Shown here in pieces: positions 44,290 to 53,517 of a stretch of DNA of 64,000 bases. Both the position numbers and the translations under genes were made by a program. The notes beneath the pieces are model-generated. The model did not search any database and was not told the DNA's origin. It saw only the letters and a list, made by a program, of their open reading frames with translations. This stretch comes from Salisediminibacterium halotolerans (lineage in GTDB: Bacteria; Bacillota; Bacilli; Bacillales; Salisediminibacteriaceae): positions 62,001 through 126,000 of the forward strand of contig NZ_RKQQ01000001.1 of NCBI RefSeq assembly GCF_003814815.1, in the 5' to 3' direction. How positions within the stretch are numbered: position 1 is the stretch's first letter; each line of letters begins with the position of its first letter.

Positions 44290-45391
44290 TTATTCGATTT
44301 GTTTGCGCAAGTAAGCGTCGATGAACGGCATCAATTTCCCGTCCATCACCGCTTCTGTATTGCCGACTTCATAGTTTGTCCGGTGATCTTTCACCATATT
44401 ATACGGGTGAAAAACGTACGAGCGAATTTGACTGCCCCAGCCGATATCAGACTGTTCGCCCCGGATTTCATCCGCTTCTTCCTGCTGTTTTTGCAGTTCG
44501 AGCTGATGAAGCTTCGACCGGAGCGCTTTCATCGCTTTTTCCCGGTTTTTAAGCTGTGAACGCTCCGACTGACAGCTGACCACGGTATTTGTCGGCAAAT
44601 GGGTGATTCTTACTGCCGAATCGGTCGTGTTGACGTGCTGACCGCCTGCACCGCTGGAACGAAATGTATCAATACGCAAGTCATCGCTGTTGATCGTCAC
44701 TTCAACATTATCATCTAACTCCGGCATGACTTCGCAGGAAGCAAACGACGTGTGACGCCGTCCGGAAGAATCAAACGGGCTGATGCGAACGAGACGGTGA
44801 ACACCCTTTTCCGCTTTCAAATAACCGTAGGCATTCGGCCCGCTAATTTGCAAGACAACACTCTTCACACCCGCTTCATCCCCGGGCAAATAATCCAACG
44901 TGTCAACTTGGAAATTCATTGATTCCGCAAAGCGGGTATACATGCGCAAGAGCATGCTCGCCCAGTCTTGTGATTCCGTGCCGCCCGCGCCCGGATGAAT
45001 TTCTAAGATTGCATTGTTTTTATCGTACGGTCCGCTTAAAAGCAGCTGCAGTTCAAACGCATTTACTTCTTTAATGAGCGTTTTTAACTGCGCTTCCATC
45101 TCCGCGGCTAATTCCTCATCGCCTTCTTCCTCAACAAGCTGAAAAGAGATTTCCAGGTTTTCAAGCTCTTCTTCCAGCTTTCTGTACGTTTGGGTCATTT
45201 CTTTTAGCGCATTTGTTTCACCGATGACTTTTTGCGCTTCCGTTTGGTCATCCCAAAAAGACGGGGTGGCCATGCGCTCTTCCAATTCCTCTATGCGGGT
45301 CTCTTTTTCAGTGACGTCAAAGAGACCCCCTGAATTCCGCTAATCGGTTAGCCATATTTTGCAATTCATGTCGAATTTCCGCTTTATCCAT
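44290..45391 (-). CDS. prfB: Peptide chain release factor 2 (programmed +1 frameshift)
   Basis: RF2 recognises UGA and UAA. The gene is read as two segments on the minus strand, 45391-45320 (24 codons, starting [20 protein letters not shown]) then 45318-44290, giving 366 residues. The first frame ends at CTT-TGA-C. The second part holds the peptidyl-hydrolysis GGQ in [10 protein letters not shown] and the family motif HPGAGGTES. The anticodon-like SPF motif is in [11 protein letters not shown]. Upstream neighbour is secA, the usual order. Confidence 0.97.
45317..45331 (-). promoter_or_regulatory. prfB autoregulatory frameshift site
   Basis: On the minus strand AGGGGG (internal Shine-Dalgarno) lies three bases before CTT-TGA-C. 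RF2 shortage lets the ribosome slip +1 from CTT to TTG-type pairing and bypass the TGA. All canonical elements are intact. Confidence 0.95.
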
Positions 45392-45475
45392 CTCTGATCA
45401 ACCTTTCGTAAATACTGCTGTTCCAATCCTATCGGCCAATTTCTCTCAGCAAAAGAATGCGCAAATGCGGCAAAC

Positions 45476-48019
45476 TTATTGCAATCGTCCGTGGCAGTTT
45501 TTGTATTTTTTGCCGGAACCGCAAGGACACGGTTCATTCCGGCCGGTTTCATCTTCAGCATTCTTTTGGTACGGCTTGTTTGACTGCTTCTCTTTAGCCG
45601 CTTTCTCCGGGTCTGATGAAGATTGATGCACCGCTTCATTTTCTTCGGCAACTTGCTTTCTTTCCATGTTCCCTTTAATTTGCGATTTCATAATATAGCG
45701 TGACACTTCTTCTTCAATACTCTCGACCATTTCCTCGAACATTTCAAAGCCTTCGAATTTATAGTCACGCAATGGGTCGCCCTGACCGTATGCACGCAAG
45801 TGAATGCCTTGACGAAGCTGTTCCATTTGATCAATATGATTCGTCCACTTTTGATCGACAGACCGAAGCAGGATTACACGCTCAAATTCGCGCATTTCCG
45901 CTGAACCGAAGTAATCTTCGCGCGCTTGGTACTCGTCGTTGACGCGTTCAAAGATCAGCTCGTGCATCTCTTCCGGTTCAAGGCCTTTCAATTCCGTCTC
46001 CTCAATTTGCTTATCTGTCAATAAATACGTGTTGACGTAATCGAGAATGCCTTGCAGGTTCCAGTCTTCCGGCACGTCCTCTTCCGGCGTATACAGTTCA
46101 ACCGTCCGCTTCACCACGTTGCTGAGCATATCTTCAATCACCGGGCGCAAATTATCAGATTCAAGCACTTCCATGCGCTGCTTATAAATCACATCGCGCT
46201 GTTCACGCATAACATCGTCATAGGAGAGAATCTGTTTCCGTGCGTCGAAGTTGTTTCCTTCCACACGTTTTTGCGCCTGTTCAACTGCCCGTGAAACGAG
46301 CCGGCTTTCAATCGGCTGATCTTCTTCCATCCCGAGCCGCTCCATCATCTTGCTCATGTTTTCCGAGCCGAACCGGCGCATAAGCGGGTCTTCCAAAGAC
46401 AAATAAAACTGCGAAACACCGGGATCGCCTTGCCGGCCGGAACGTCCGCGGAGCTGGTTATCAATTCTGCGCGATTCATGGCGCTCCGTGCCGAGGACAA
46501 ACAGCCCGCCGAGTTCAGCGACGCCGTCGCCGAGTTTGATGTCGGTACCGCGTCCGGCCATATTCGTTGCAATCGTAACCGCGCCTTTTGTACCCGCATT
46601 TGCAATAATTTCCGCTTCTTTCGCATGATTTTTTGCGTTTAAGACATTGTGCGGAATCTTTCGTTTCTTCAACAGTTTCGATACAAGCTCGGAAGAATCG
46701 ACATTTACTGTACCGACAAGCACAGGCTGCCCTGTTTTGTACAGCTCTTCGATATGGTTTACGATTGCGCGGTGTTTCGCATCGAGCGTTTTATAAATTA
46801 AGTCCGACCGGTCTTCGCGGACCATCGGTTCATTAGTCGGCACAGCAAAGACGTTCATATTGTAAATATTCCGGAGCTCTTCTTCTTCTGTTTTCGCTGT
46901 CCCGGTCATCCCCGAGAGTTTCTCATACATCCGGAAGAAGTTCTGGAACGTAATCGACGCAAGCGTCATGCTCTCACGCTTAATCTCAAGCCCTTCCTTC
47001 GCTTCAATCGCCTGGTGCAGCCCGTCGCTGAAACGCCGGCCTGTCATCAGACGTCCGGTGAACTGGTCGACAATGACCACTTGGCCGTCTTGCACGACGT
47101 AGTCTTCATCGCGCGTCATCGACAAGTGCGCTTTCAATGCTTGAGTAATATTGTGATTCAGCTGGACGTGTTCGGAATCAAACAAATTGTTAATATTAAA
47201 TACCCGTTCAGCTTTGTTGACCCCTTCTTCTGTCAATTGAGCGTTTTTCGTCTGTTCATCGAACGTATAATCACGGTCTTCCTTTAACATCCGCACGAAG
47301 GAATTCGCGGCGGTGTATAGTTCACTCGTGCGGTTCGCCGATCCTGAAATGATTAGCGGCGTCCGTGCTTCGTCAATCAAAATCGAATCGACTTCGTCCA
47401 CGATCGCAAAATGAAGCGGACGCTGGACCATTTGCTCTTTGTACGTCACCATGTTATCGCGCAAATAATCAAAACCAAACTCGTTATTCGTGCCGTAAGT
47501 GACATCTGCGAGGTAGGCTTCCCGCTTTTCTTCTTTTTTCATCCCGCTGACATTGAGTCCTACGCTCAAGCCGAGAAATTCATAAATCTCCCCCATATCA
47601 CGGGCGTCACGCCGGGCAAGATATTCGTTAACAGTGACGACGTGTGCTCCTTTTCCGGTGATCGCGTTCAAATAAACCGGGAGCGTAGCAACAAGCGTCT
47701 TCCCTTCTCCGGTTTTCATCTCGGCGATATCTCCGTAATGCAGCACAATTCCGCCTAAAAGCTGGACGTCAAAATGCGTCATTCCCGTCACCCGCTTCGA
47801 TGCTTCGCGAACAGTCGCAAAAGCCTCAGGAAGCATATCATCAAGTTTTTCCCCGTCTTCATAACGTGCTTTAAACTCATTCGTTTTTTGACGCAAGTCA
47901 CTGTCGCTTAAAAGCTTCAGTTCATCACTGTATTGATTAATTTGATCTACCGTTTTTTGCAGTTTCTTCAGATGGCGCGCATCCGAATCGCCGATCACTT
48001 TCTTTAACATTCCTAACAT
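45476..48019 (-). CDS. secA: Preprotein translocase ATPase SecA
   Basis: SecA drives secretory proteins through SecYEG. The 847-residue protein has Walker [16 protein letters not shown] near residue 105, [19 protein letters not shown], motif [17 protein letters not shown], and the C-terminal Zn-binding tail [13 protein letters not shown]. The linker before the tail is polar. A promoter lies at 48107-48135. In B. subtilis hpf is immediately upstream; here glcT-ptsG intervene. Confidence 0.98.
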   Translation of the reverse strand: MLGMLKKVIGDSDARHLKKLQKTVDQINQYSDELKLLSDSDLRQKTNEFKARYEDGEKLDDMLPEAFATVREASKRVTGMTHFDVQLLGGIVLHYGDIAEMKTGEGKTLVATLPVYLNAITGKGAHVVTVNEYLARRDARDMGEIYEFLGLSVGLNVSGMKKEEKREAYLADVTYGTNNEFGFDYLRDNMVTYKEQMVQRPLHFAIVDEVDSILIDEARTPLIISGSANRTSELYTAANSFVRMLKEDRDYTFDEQTKNAQLTEEGVNKAERVFNINNLFDSEHVQLNHNITQALKAHLSMTRDEDYVVQDGQVVIVDQFTGRLMTGRRFSDGLHQAIEAKEGLEIKRESMTLASITFQNFFRMYEKLSGMTGTAKTEEEELRNIYNMNVFAVPTNEPMVREDRSDLIYKTLDAKHRAIVNHIEELYKTGQPVLVGTVNVDSSELVSKLLKKRKIPHNVLNAKNHAKEAEIIANAGTKGAVTIATNMAGRGTDIKLGDGVAELGGLFVLGTERHESRRIDNQLRGRSGRQGDPGVSQFYLSLEDPLMRRFGSENMSKMMERLGMEEDQPIESRLVSRAVEQAQKRVEGNNFDARKQILSYDDVMREQRDVIYKQRMEVLESDNLRPVIEDMLSNVVKRTVELYTPEEDVPEDWNLQGILDYVNTYLLTDKQIEETELKGLEPEEMHELIFERVNDEYQAREDYFGSAEMREFERVILLRSVDQKWTNHIDQMEQLRQGIHLRAYGQGDPLRDYKFEGFEMFEEMVESIEEEVSRYIMKSQIKGNMERKQVAEENEAVHQSSSDPEKAAKEKQSNKPYQKNAEDETGRNEPCPCGSGKKYKNCHGRLQ

Positions 48020-48106
48020 CGGACATGGCTCCCTTTTCGATTTTTCACGCCGTTTGGCTCAAGAAGATAAACCACCCGAGCAAAACCTCATAAAACGCTA
48101 CTGTAC

Positions 48107-48135
48107 ATTTTATCAGTTTGCCGAAAGCCTTACAA
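48107..48135 (-). promoter_or_regulatory. SigA promoter for secA-prfB
   Basis: TTGTAA (48130-48135), 17 bp spacer, TAAAAT (48107-48112) with an extended TGA motif on the minus strand, giving a leader of about 80 nt. Confidence 0.65.
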
Positions 48136-48170
48136 GCAGTCCCGCCCTTCGAGATAATTGTCGAATATTG

Positions 48171-48199
48171 TTGAATAGTTGACGATTATTCTTTATACT
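48171..48199 (+). promoter_or_regulatory. SigA promoter for glcT
   Basis: TTGAAT (48171-48176), 17 bp spacer, TATACT (48194-48199), 36 bp before the glcT ATG and divergent from the secA promoter. Confidence 0.6.
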
Positions 48200-48234
48200 T
48201 GGCGTCAGTTTGAAATTACCGGGGGGATCCGCCC

Positions 48235-49080
48235 ATGCTGAAAGTAAAAAAAACCTTGAATAACAACGTTGTCGTCGCGGAACACCCTGACCACGAGGAA
48301 GTCATCTTAATCGGAAAAGGGCTCGGTTTCAACCGCTCAGCCGGCGATCCGATTGCTGATGAACAGGCGGAAAAGTTTTTCGTGCTAAAAGACAGGCAGG
48401 AACAGGATCAGTATGTGAAACTGCTCGATTTTGTCGATGAAACATTCGTCGGGATTATGAATGAATTTGTCGAAAAACTGGAAGACCGCTTCCAAGCAAG
48501 AGTAAATGAACACATTCACGTCGGATTAACCGACCACTTGTATTTTACGATTCGCCGTATTGAACAAGGGCACGGGATTAAAAATCCGTTTCTTAAAGAG
48601 ACCGAACTTGCCTACCCAAAAGAATTTTCCGTCGCTTCAGAACTGACGGAATGGCTGAACGGTCAACTCGACATCCGTTTCCCGGAAGGTGAAATCGGCT
48701 TTATCGCCCTGCATATTCACAGTGCTGTCACAAATCGCAATTTAAACGAAATCAATCAGCATACCCAACTCGTTTCTGAACTGATCGGGATGATCGAGAC
48801 GCACCTTGATATCAAAATCGACCGGCAAGACGCAAACTATTTACGGCTCGTCCGTCACCTTCATCACGCGGTTGAACGGATCCGAAACGAAAATTACGTT
48901 GAAAATCACGATTCTTTGAAAACGGTATTGCAATCGGAATATCCCGTATGCTATAGTTTAGCCTGGAAGTTGATGAAAGTGATGCAACAGCGCTTAAAGA
49001 CAGCTGTTCCCGAGTCCGAAGCCGTTTATTTAACGTTGCACTTGCAGCGGCTCGAGGACAATGTGCGCACATCATTATAA
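48235..49080 (+). CDS. glcT: PtsG transcription antiterminator GlcT (BglG family)
   Basis: GlcT binds an RNA target before ptsG and prevents termination when glucose is present. The 281-residue protein has an N-terminal RNA-binding domain (about 1-55: TLNNNVVVAEH, GKGLGFNR) and two PTS-regulation domains; PRD1 has HEHIHVGLTDH and ALHIHSAV, the His residues that the PTS phosphorylates, and PRD2 covers about 175-281. The neighbouring ptsG and its RAT site identify it as GlcT rather than LicT or SacT. GGGGGG precedes the ATG. Confidence 0.93.
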   Translation: MLKVKKTLNNNVVVAEHPDHEEVILIGKGLGFNRSAGDPIADEQAEKFFVLKDRQEQDQYVKLLDFVDETFVGIMNEFVEKLEDRFQARVNEHIHVGLTDHLYFTIRRIEQGHGIKNPFLKETELAYPKEFSVASELTEWLNGQLDIRFPEGEIGFIALHIHSAVTNRNLNEINQHTQLVSELIGMIETHLDIKIDRQDANYLRLVRHLHHAVERIRNENYVENHDSLKTVLQSEYPVCYSLAWKLMKVMQQRLKTAVPESEAVYLTLHLQRLEDNVRTSL

Positions 49081-49108
49081 AATTATAACTTATTACGCTG
49101 ATCTTTTT

Positions 49109-49137
49109 CCGTGTTACTGATAAAGCAGGCATGAGAG
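49109..49137 (+). promoter_or_regulatory. Ribonucleic antiterminator (RAT) target for GlcT
   Basis: The segment contains GTTACTGATAAAGCAGGC, matching the BglG-family RAT pattern. Its 3' part (GCATGAG) is also the 5' arm of the terminator at 49129-49225, so RAT folding and terminator folding are mutually exclusive. Confidence 0.85.
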
Positions 49138-49225
49138 AAAAGGACTTTGCAGCTTGGCCGTGAGGAGAAGTCTATCTTCTTGCTGCGGTTTCAACCTGCG
49201 TTCCTTTTCCCTCATGCTTTTTTTT
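49129..49225 (+). terminator. ptsG leader terminator controlled by GlcT
   Basis: A 16 bp stem with one mismatch (49129-49144 with 49202-49217) closed by about 57 nt with internal structure (GCAGC/GCTGC, GAAG/CTTC), and followed by eight T. It ends leader transcripts unless GlcT binds the overlapping RAT. Confidence 0.88.
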
Positions 49226-49312
49226 ATGGCAAAAAACGGCCGTTTTGCCCGCAGTAATGACGACCGGCGCGCTGCTCTCTTTCACTTCTAAAAAAATCAG
49301 GAGGTTCTGACA

Positions 49313-51337
49313 ATGTTTAAAAATTCATTCGGTGTTCTGCAAAAAGTAGGACGCTCACTGATGCTGCCAGTTGCTTTGCTCCCGGCAGCCGGAATATTGC
49401 TCGCTTTCGGCGATGCCATGCAAAACCCGGACATGATTGCCCGCTTCGCTTTTCTCGATACGCCGACAGTCGCTTTAATTGCTGAAATGATGCAAGAAGC
49501 CGGCGATATTGTTTTCGCTAATTTAGCTTTGCTCTTTGCTGTCGGTGTGGCAATCGGCTTATCTGACGGTGACGGCGTTGCCGGCCTTGCCGCGATCATC
49601 GGTTACTTAATTATGAACGTAACGATGAGCGTCATCAGCGGAATCGATGCCGGCATGGTCGAGGGAAGCCCCGACCTTGCGATGGTTCTAGGGATACCGA
49701 CCTTGCAAACCGGCGTCTTCGGCGGAATTATCGCCGGTCTGTTAGGCGCTTACATGTACAATCGATTCTATACTATTGAATTGCCGTCTTACTTAGGCTT
49801 TTTTGCCGGCAAACGATTCGTGCCGATTATTACCGCTGCCTCAGCGATTTTGCTCGGTGTCGCGCTTAACTTCTTATGGCCTTTTGCTCAAGACGGGCTT
49901 AACAACTTGGCTTATATTATGACCGAATCAAACCGTACTATCTCAACATTCGTCTTTGGTGTGATTGAGCGCGCGCTCATCCCGTTTGGTCTGCACCATA
50001 TTTTTTATTCGCCGTTTTGGTTTGAATTCGGCCAGTACACGAACGCCGCCGGGGAAATCATTCGCGGCGATCAGCAAATCTTTTTTGCGCAAATCCGTGA
50101 CGGGGCCGAAATTACCGCTGGAGCATTCATGACCGGGAAGTTTCCGTTTATGATGTTCGGCCTGCCGGCTGCGGCGTTGGCGATTTATCACTGCGCCCGC
50201 CCGGAAAATAAAGCGGTTGTCGCCGGAATTATGGGCTCAGCTGCCTTGACATCTTTTCTTACCGGTATTACTGAACCGATTGAATTCAGCTTTTTGTTTG
50301 TCGCTCCGATTTTGTTCGCAGTACACACAATATTTGCCGGTCTCTCGTTTATGACAATGCACATTCTTGATGTGCAAATCGGCATGACCTTTTCCGGCGG
50401 TGTGATCGACTATTTCTTATACGGAATTTTGCCGAACCGAACAGATTGGTGGCTCGTTGTCCCTGTCGGTCTGGCGTTCTCGCTGATTTATTATTTCGGC
50501 TTCCGTTTTGCGATTCAAAAATTCAACTTAATGACGCCTGGACGTGAAGCAAATAACGGCGACAGCAGTGAAACGAAAACATCGAACGACGATTTGCCGC
50601 ACGAAGTCATCGCTGCCTTCGGCGGGCAAGAAAACTTGACGTACCTAGATGCTTGTATTACACGCCTGCGTATTTCCGTCGCTGATACCGAAAAAGTCGA
50701 CAAAGAACGCTTGAAAGAGCTCGGCGCATCCGGCGTGATGCAAATCGATAAAAATGTCCAAGCCATTTTTGGACCGCGCTCGGAAACGATTAAAGGACAA
50801 ATGCAAGACATCATAAGCGGTAAGACGCCGCGCCGGGAAGAAAATCCCGCTGCTGCTGAGTCAGCTGCTGCAGTTGAAAGTTCCGTAGAAGTAGCTATGC
50901 CGCTCGAAGGAGAAATCAAACCGCTCGCTGATGTGCCGGACGATATGTTTGCGCAAAAAATGATGGGCGACGGTTTTGCGATTGAACCGGCAAACGGAAA
51001 CGTCGTTTCGCCAGTCGATGCGACGGTCGTCAACCTGTTCCCGACAAACCACGCGATCGGGCTGCAGACAGAAGACGGTACAGAAATTCTCATCCACGTC
51101 GGTGTCGATACCGTCAACCTGAAAGGCGAAGGATTCTCTGCACACGTACAGCAAGGCGATACCGTCAAAACCGGTGACCTTTTGCTTGAATTTGATTTAA
51201 ACTATGTATATGAACATGCAAAATCGGCAATCACACCGGTGATTTTCACAAATCTTCACGAAAGCCAGAGCGTAACAATTGCCGAAGCCGGCAGCACGCT
51301 TGCGGGTGAGAACGACCGCATCCGGCTTTCATCATAA
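49313..51337 (+). CDS. ptsG: PTS glucose-specific transporter EIICBA
   Basis: PtsG imports and phosphorylates glucose. 674 residues in the order EIIC membrane domain (about 1-400; starts MFKNSFGVLQKVGRSLMLPV and has GITEPIEFSFLF), EIIB (about 425-500; phosphorylated Cys in TYLDACITRLRI), and EIIA (about 540-674; HVGVDTVNLKGEGF with its His). All three are intact. GAGGTTCTGACA precedes the ATG. Control by GlcT through the leader RAT. Confidence 0.97.
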   Translation: MFKNSFGVLQKVGRSLMLPVALLPAAGILLAFGDAMQNPDMIARFAFLDTPTVALIAEMMQEAGDIVFANLALLFAVGVAIGLSDGDGVAGLAAIIGYLIMNVTMSVISGIDAGMVEGSPDLAMVLGIPTLQTGVFGGIIAGLLGAYMYNRFYTIELPSYLGFFAGKRFVPIITAASAILLGVALNFLWPFAQDGLNNLAYIMTESNRTISTFVFGVIERALIPFGLHHIFYSPFWFEFGQYTNAAGEIIRGDQQIFFAQIRDGAEITAGAFMTGKFPFMMFGLPAAALAIYHCARPENKAVVAGIMGSAALTSFLTGITEPIEFSFLFVAPILFAVHTIFAGLSFMTMHILDVQIGMTFSGGVIDYFLYGILPNRTDWWLVVPVGLAFSLIYYFGFRFAIQKFNLMTPGREANNGDSSETKTSNDDLPHEVIAAFGGQENLTYLDACITRLRISVADTEKVDKERLKELGASGVMQIDKNVQAIFGPRSETIKGQMQDIISGKTPRREENPAAAESAAAVESSVEVAMPLEGEIKPLADVPDDMFAQKMMGDGFAIEPANGNVVSPVDATVVNLFPTNHAIGLQTEDGTEILIHVGVDTVNLKGEGFSAHVQQGDTVKTGDLLLEFDLNYVYEHAKSAITPVIFTNLHESQSVTIAEAGSTLAGENDRIRLSS

Positions 51338-51351
51338 CAATAGACACACTG

Positions 51352-51380
51352 AAAGCCGCCGTTCTGTGAACGGCGGCTTT
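51352..51380. terminator. Terminator between convergent ptsG and hpf
   Basis: A 13 bp perfect stem (51352-51364 with 51368-51380) with a 3 nt loop. Three T follow on each strand; it probably serves both genes. Confidence 0.75.
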
Positions 51381-51395
51381 GTATTCGTTATTCGT

Positions 51396-51953
51396 TTAAG
51401 CTTCCGGCTCAATCAGCCCGTATTTGCCGTCGCGGCGCTTATACACAACGCTTGTCGATCCGCTGGCTGCATCGGCGAAAACAAAGAAATTGTGCCCGAG
51501 CATGTCCATTTGCAGGACCGCTTCTTCGGCGTCCATCGGTTTTAAATCAAACCGCTTCGTCCGAACGATTTGCACATCTTCGTCATCTGCCGGAATTTCT
51601 TCTTCTGCAAGCGGCTCCAGCTCGTTTTTAAACATATACTTCAAGCTGTCGTCCGTGCGGAATTTTTTATTTACTTTCGTTTTATGCTTACGAATTTGAC
51701 GTTCAAGTTTTTCAATTACAAGATCAATCGCTGCGTACATATCCGTGTGTTTTTCTTCAGCACGGAGCAACAGACGCGGCATTGGTATTGTAATTTCTAC
51801 CTTTTGCTCTTTATTCAAAACACTCATTTTAACGTGGACATCGGAGGATGGTGCTGTATCAAAATACTTTTCTAGCTTGCCCACCTTTTTCTCGACGTAA
51901 TCTCTTAATGATGATGTAACTTCCAGGTTTTCGCCACGAATATTAAAATTCAT
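51396..51953 (-). CDS. hpf: Ribosome hibernation promoting factor, long form
   Basis: Long HPF binds the 30S decoding centre and dimerises ribosomes as 100S particles in stationary phase or stress. 185 residues: N-terminal S30AE domain (about 1-105; MNFNIRGENLEVTSSLRDYVEKK), a variable linker, and a C-terminal dimerisation domain (about 125-185; RTKRFDLKPMDAEEAVLQMDMLGHNFFVF). ATG 51951-51953 has GGAGGAG seven bases upstream. A consensus SigB promoter lies at 51995-52020. Confidence 0.96.
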   Translation of the reverse strand: MNFNIRGENLEVTSSLRDYVEKKVGKLEKYFDTAPSSDVHVKMSVLNKEQKVEITIPMPRLLLRAEEKHTDMYAAIDLVIEKLERQIRKHKTKVNKKFRTDDSLKYMFKNELEPLAEEEIPADDEDVQIVRTKRFDLKPMDAEEAVLQMDMLGHNFFVFADAASGSTSVVYKRRDGKYGLIEPEA

Positions 51954-51994
51954 AAGCAAACTCCTCCTTTCGGGTATGTATATATAATTCTCTC

Positions 51995-52020
51995 TTCCCC
52001 TTATGAATTCCTGCTTAAAC
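51995..52020 (-). promoter_or_regulatory. SigB (general stress) promoter for hpf
   Basis: GTTTAA (52015-52020), a 14 bp spacer, and GGGGAA (51995-52000) on the minus strand. This fits the SigB consensus GTTTAA-N12-14-GGGWAW, and B. subtilis yvyD is a known SigB gene. Confidence 0.82.
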
Positions 52021-52060
52021 CGGAATAAATTTCACGGAATTTTCAGTTACTTGATTATGG

Positions 52061-52096
52061 AAAAAAACCCGCTTTCTTCAGCTTAAAGAAAACGGG
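52061..52096 (-). terminator. Terminator after the cold-shock gene
   Basis: An 11 bp stem with one G-U pair (52068-52078 with 52086-52096) over a 7 nt loop, followed by seven T on the minus strand. Confidence 0.85.
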
Positions 52097-52145
52097 GCAC
52101 CTTTCAGTCGTTCGATATGTTTGTCTGTCTCATGTATACGCTTCG

Positions 52146-52343
52146 TTACACTTTTTGTACGTTTGCGGCTTGCGGACCTCGTGTGCCTTCAACAATTTCA
52201 AATTCTACGTCTTGTCCTTCATCCAATGTTTTGAATCCTTCTTGGTCGATAGCAGAATAGTGTACGAATACATCGTCACCGCCATCCCGTTCGATAAAAC
52301 CAAAACCTTTTTCTGCATTAAACCATTTTACTTTTCCTTGCAT
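52146..52343 (-). CDS. Cold-shock protein (CspA family)
   Basis: A 65-residue OB-fold RNA chaperone with both nucleic-acid-binding motifs: KGFGFIE and VFVHYSAI. Starts [12 protein letters not shown]. The strong promoter at 52397-52425 gives a leader of about 50 nt, too short for the long cold-shock leaders of some csp genes. Which Csp paralogue it corresponds to cannot be settled from this alone. Confidence 0.95.
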   Translation of the reverse strand: MQGKVKWFNAEKGFGFIERDGGDDVFVHYSAIDQEGFKTLDEGQDVEFEIVEGTRGPQAANVQKV

Positions 52344-52396
52344 GTTCGCAACACAATCCCTTCGTAAAAAAGTTCTGTGGACGATTCCACACTTTT

Positions 52397-52425
52397 ATAT
52401 TATCAATTGCAAACGCTTTCGTCAA
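52397..52425 (-). promoter_or_regulatory. SigA promoter for the cold-shock gene
   Basis: TTGACG (52420-52425), 17 bp spacer, TAATAT (52397-52402) on the minus strand. Confidence 0.75.
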
Positions 52426-52429
52426 ACAC

Positions 52430-52814
52430 TTTACGAATTTTTCCATTCAAAAGCTCCCTTTTTGAACAAATTGTGAACACGAAAATATAGGTATAAAGCC
52501 ACGTGTTTTAATCCTTACAATCCGCTACTATTAATTTGTCATCTAATCCGTTTTGTGGAATTGATGCCATTCATTCTCTGAAACGGATTACACCACGCTT
52601 ACGACCTCGCTTGTGTCCTCTATCACCGTCAATATTCCCCACCAGCTTTCTGATACAGACAATACATATCCCCCTTTAACATCTTCAGTGCAGCTGCGGC
52701 GATTAGTCAATGCAGGTAGGCGACAATCCGGACGGGCTGTAAGCGCTTATGCCGGAACACTCTTACGAAGGGAGCAGAAGGAGAAACAGCCAATCATATT
52801 TAGGAGGGATAAAC
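52430..52814. other. Intergenic region between csp and ssb with an inverted repeat
   Basis: About 385 bp without a supported gene. It has a 10 bp perfect inverted repeat, TAATCCGTTT (52544-52553) and AAACGGATTA (52581-52590), enclosing a second short pair GAAT/ATTC. No terminator-type T-run follows. Small frames here (52613-52924) overlap ssb and lack ribosome sites. No confident promoter for ssb was found. Confidence 0.5.
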
Positions 52815-53216
52815 ATGAATCAATTTACATTTATCGGACGCCTGACAAGAGACCCGGAAATCCAAACAACGAAAGACGGCGTCAGTTACACACGCTTCAC
52901 CGTTGCTGTGCGCCGACCGTTTAAAAACAGTAAAGGGCAGTACGATACCGACTTTATTCCGATGGTATCTTGGAAACGGCTCGCCGAACTTGTCGCCGAT
53001 TATTGCACAAAAGGATCGCTCATTTCTGTCAACGGGCGGGTAGTTATGCGACATTTGCAAAAAGAAGAAGATGAACGCATCTCTGTCCCGGATATGATCG
53101 CCGAAAACGTCGGATTTCTGCAGTTAAAACGCAACCATGATAACAACGGCGAGATCCCCGTCCCGCAAGAAACCGCGCTCGACACCGCTTTGCCGCAAGA
53201 CAATCTTCCTTTTTGA
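52815..53216 (+). CDS. Single-stranded DNA-binding protein (SsbB-like)
   Basis: A 133-residue OB-fold protein starting MNQFTFIGRLTRDPEIQTTKDG, with AVRRPFKNSKGQYDTDFI and VNGRVVM. The C-terminus ends DNLPF, an acidic tip like those that recruit partner proteins. Length lies between SsbA (about 170) and SsbB (about 113) of B. subtilis, so it is probably the accessory or competence paralogue. AGGAGGG six bases before ATG fixes the start; the longer frame to 52749 is rejected. The essential ssbA, expected near rpsF/rpsR, is not in this window. Confidence 0.88.
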   Translation: MNQFTFIGRLTRDPEIQTTKDGVSYTRFTVAVRRPFKNSKGQYDTDFIPMVSWKRLAELVADYCTKGSLISVNGRVVMRHLQKEEDERISVPDMIAENVGFLQLKRNHDNNGEIPVPQETALDTALPQDNLPF

Positions 53217-53253
53217 TAAACCCATTTAAAAAGATTAAAGGAGAACAAAAACG

Positions 53254-53517
53254 ATGACTGACTCAGAACTGACGAAAGTAATGATGCACAAGCTCGCCAA
53301 AATCGATAACCAGCTCGCCTCACTTGAAATCGTCGATGATCTAATCGATACCGTCAACGAACAGAACGATCAAATTGAGCGAATGACGCAAATACTGCAA
53401 GCGATGCACATTCAAATGAACATGCACCATCAAGAAAACATTAATTCAGACGATGTATTGCTGCGCGCACTGATTGAGAACCCGTCCAATCAGCACGCGA
53501 ACCAATCAAGCGGATAA
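53254..53517 (+). CDS. Unrecognised small helical protein next to ssb
   Basis: An 87-residue protein, MTDSELTKVMMHKLAKIDNQ at the N-terminus, rich in Met, Asn, Gln and Asp with heptad-like hydrophobic spacing in the middle (LEIVDDLIDTVNEQNDQIERM), suggesting one or two amphipathic helices. No signal peptide or membrane span. A ribosome site AAAGGAGAA precedes the ATG. It follows ssb by 37 bp on the same strand, so co-transcription is likely. Its end overlaps the end of convergent manA by 12 bp. Function unknown to me. Confidence 0.65.
   Translation: MTDSELTKVMMHKLAKIDNQLASLEIVDDLIDTVNEQNDQIERMTQILQAMHIQMNMHHQENINSDDVLLRALIENPSNQHANQSSG

Noticed and set aside
45317-45391. prfB as a broken gene because of the in-frame TGA
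   Set aside because: All elements of the known programmed +1 frameshift are intact, so the gene is functional.
50515-51168. 217-residue frame antisense to ptsG
   Set aside because: Antisense shadow of the EIIB/EIIA domains; Ser/Pro-rich composition typical of reversed coding sequence.
52440-52814. ComK boxes before the ssb-like gene
   Set aside because: AAAA runs are present but no pair of AAAA-N5-TTTT boxes at the required spacing was found.
52613-52924. 103-residue frame upstream of and overlapping ssb
   Set aside because: It overlaps the real ssb start in another frame and lacks a ribosome site and family features.
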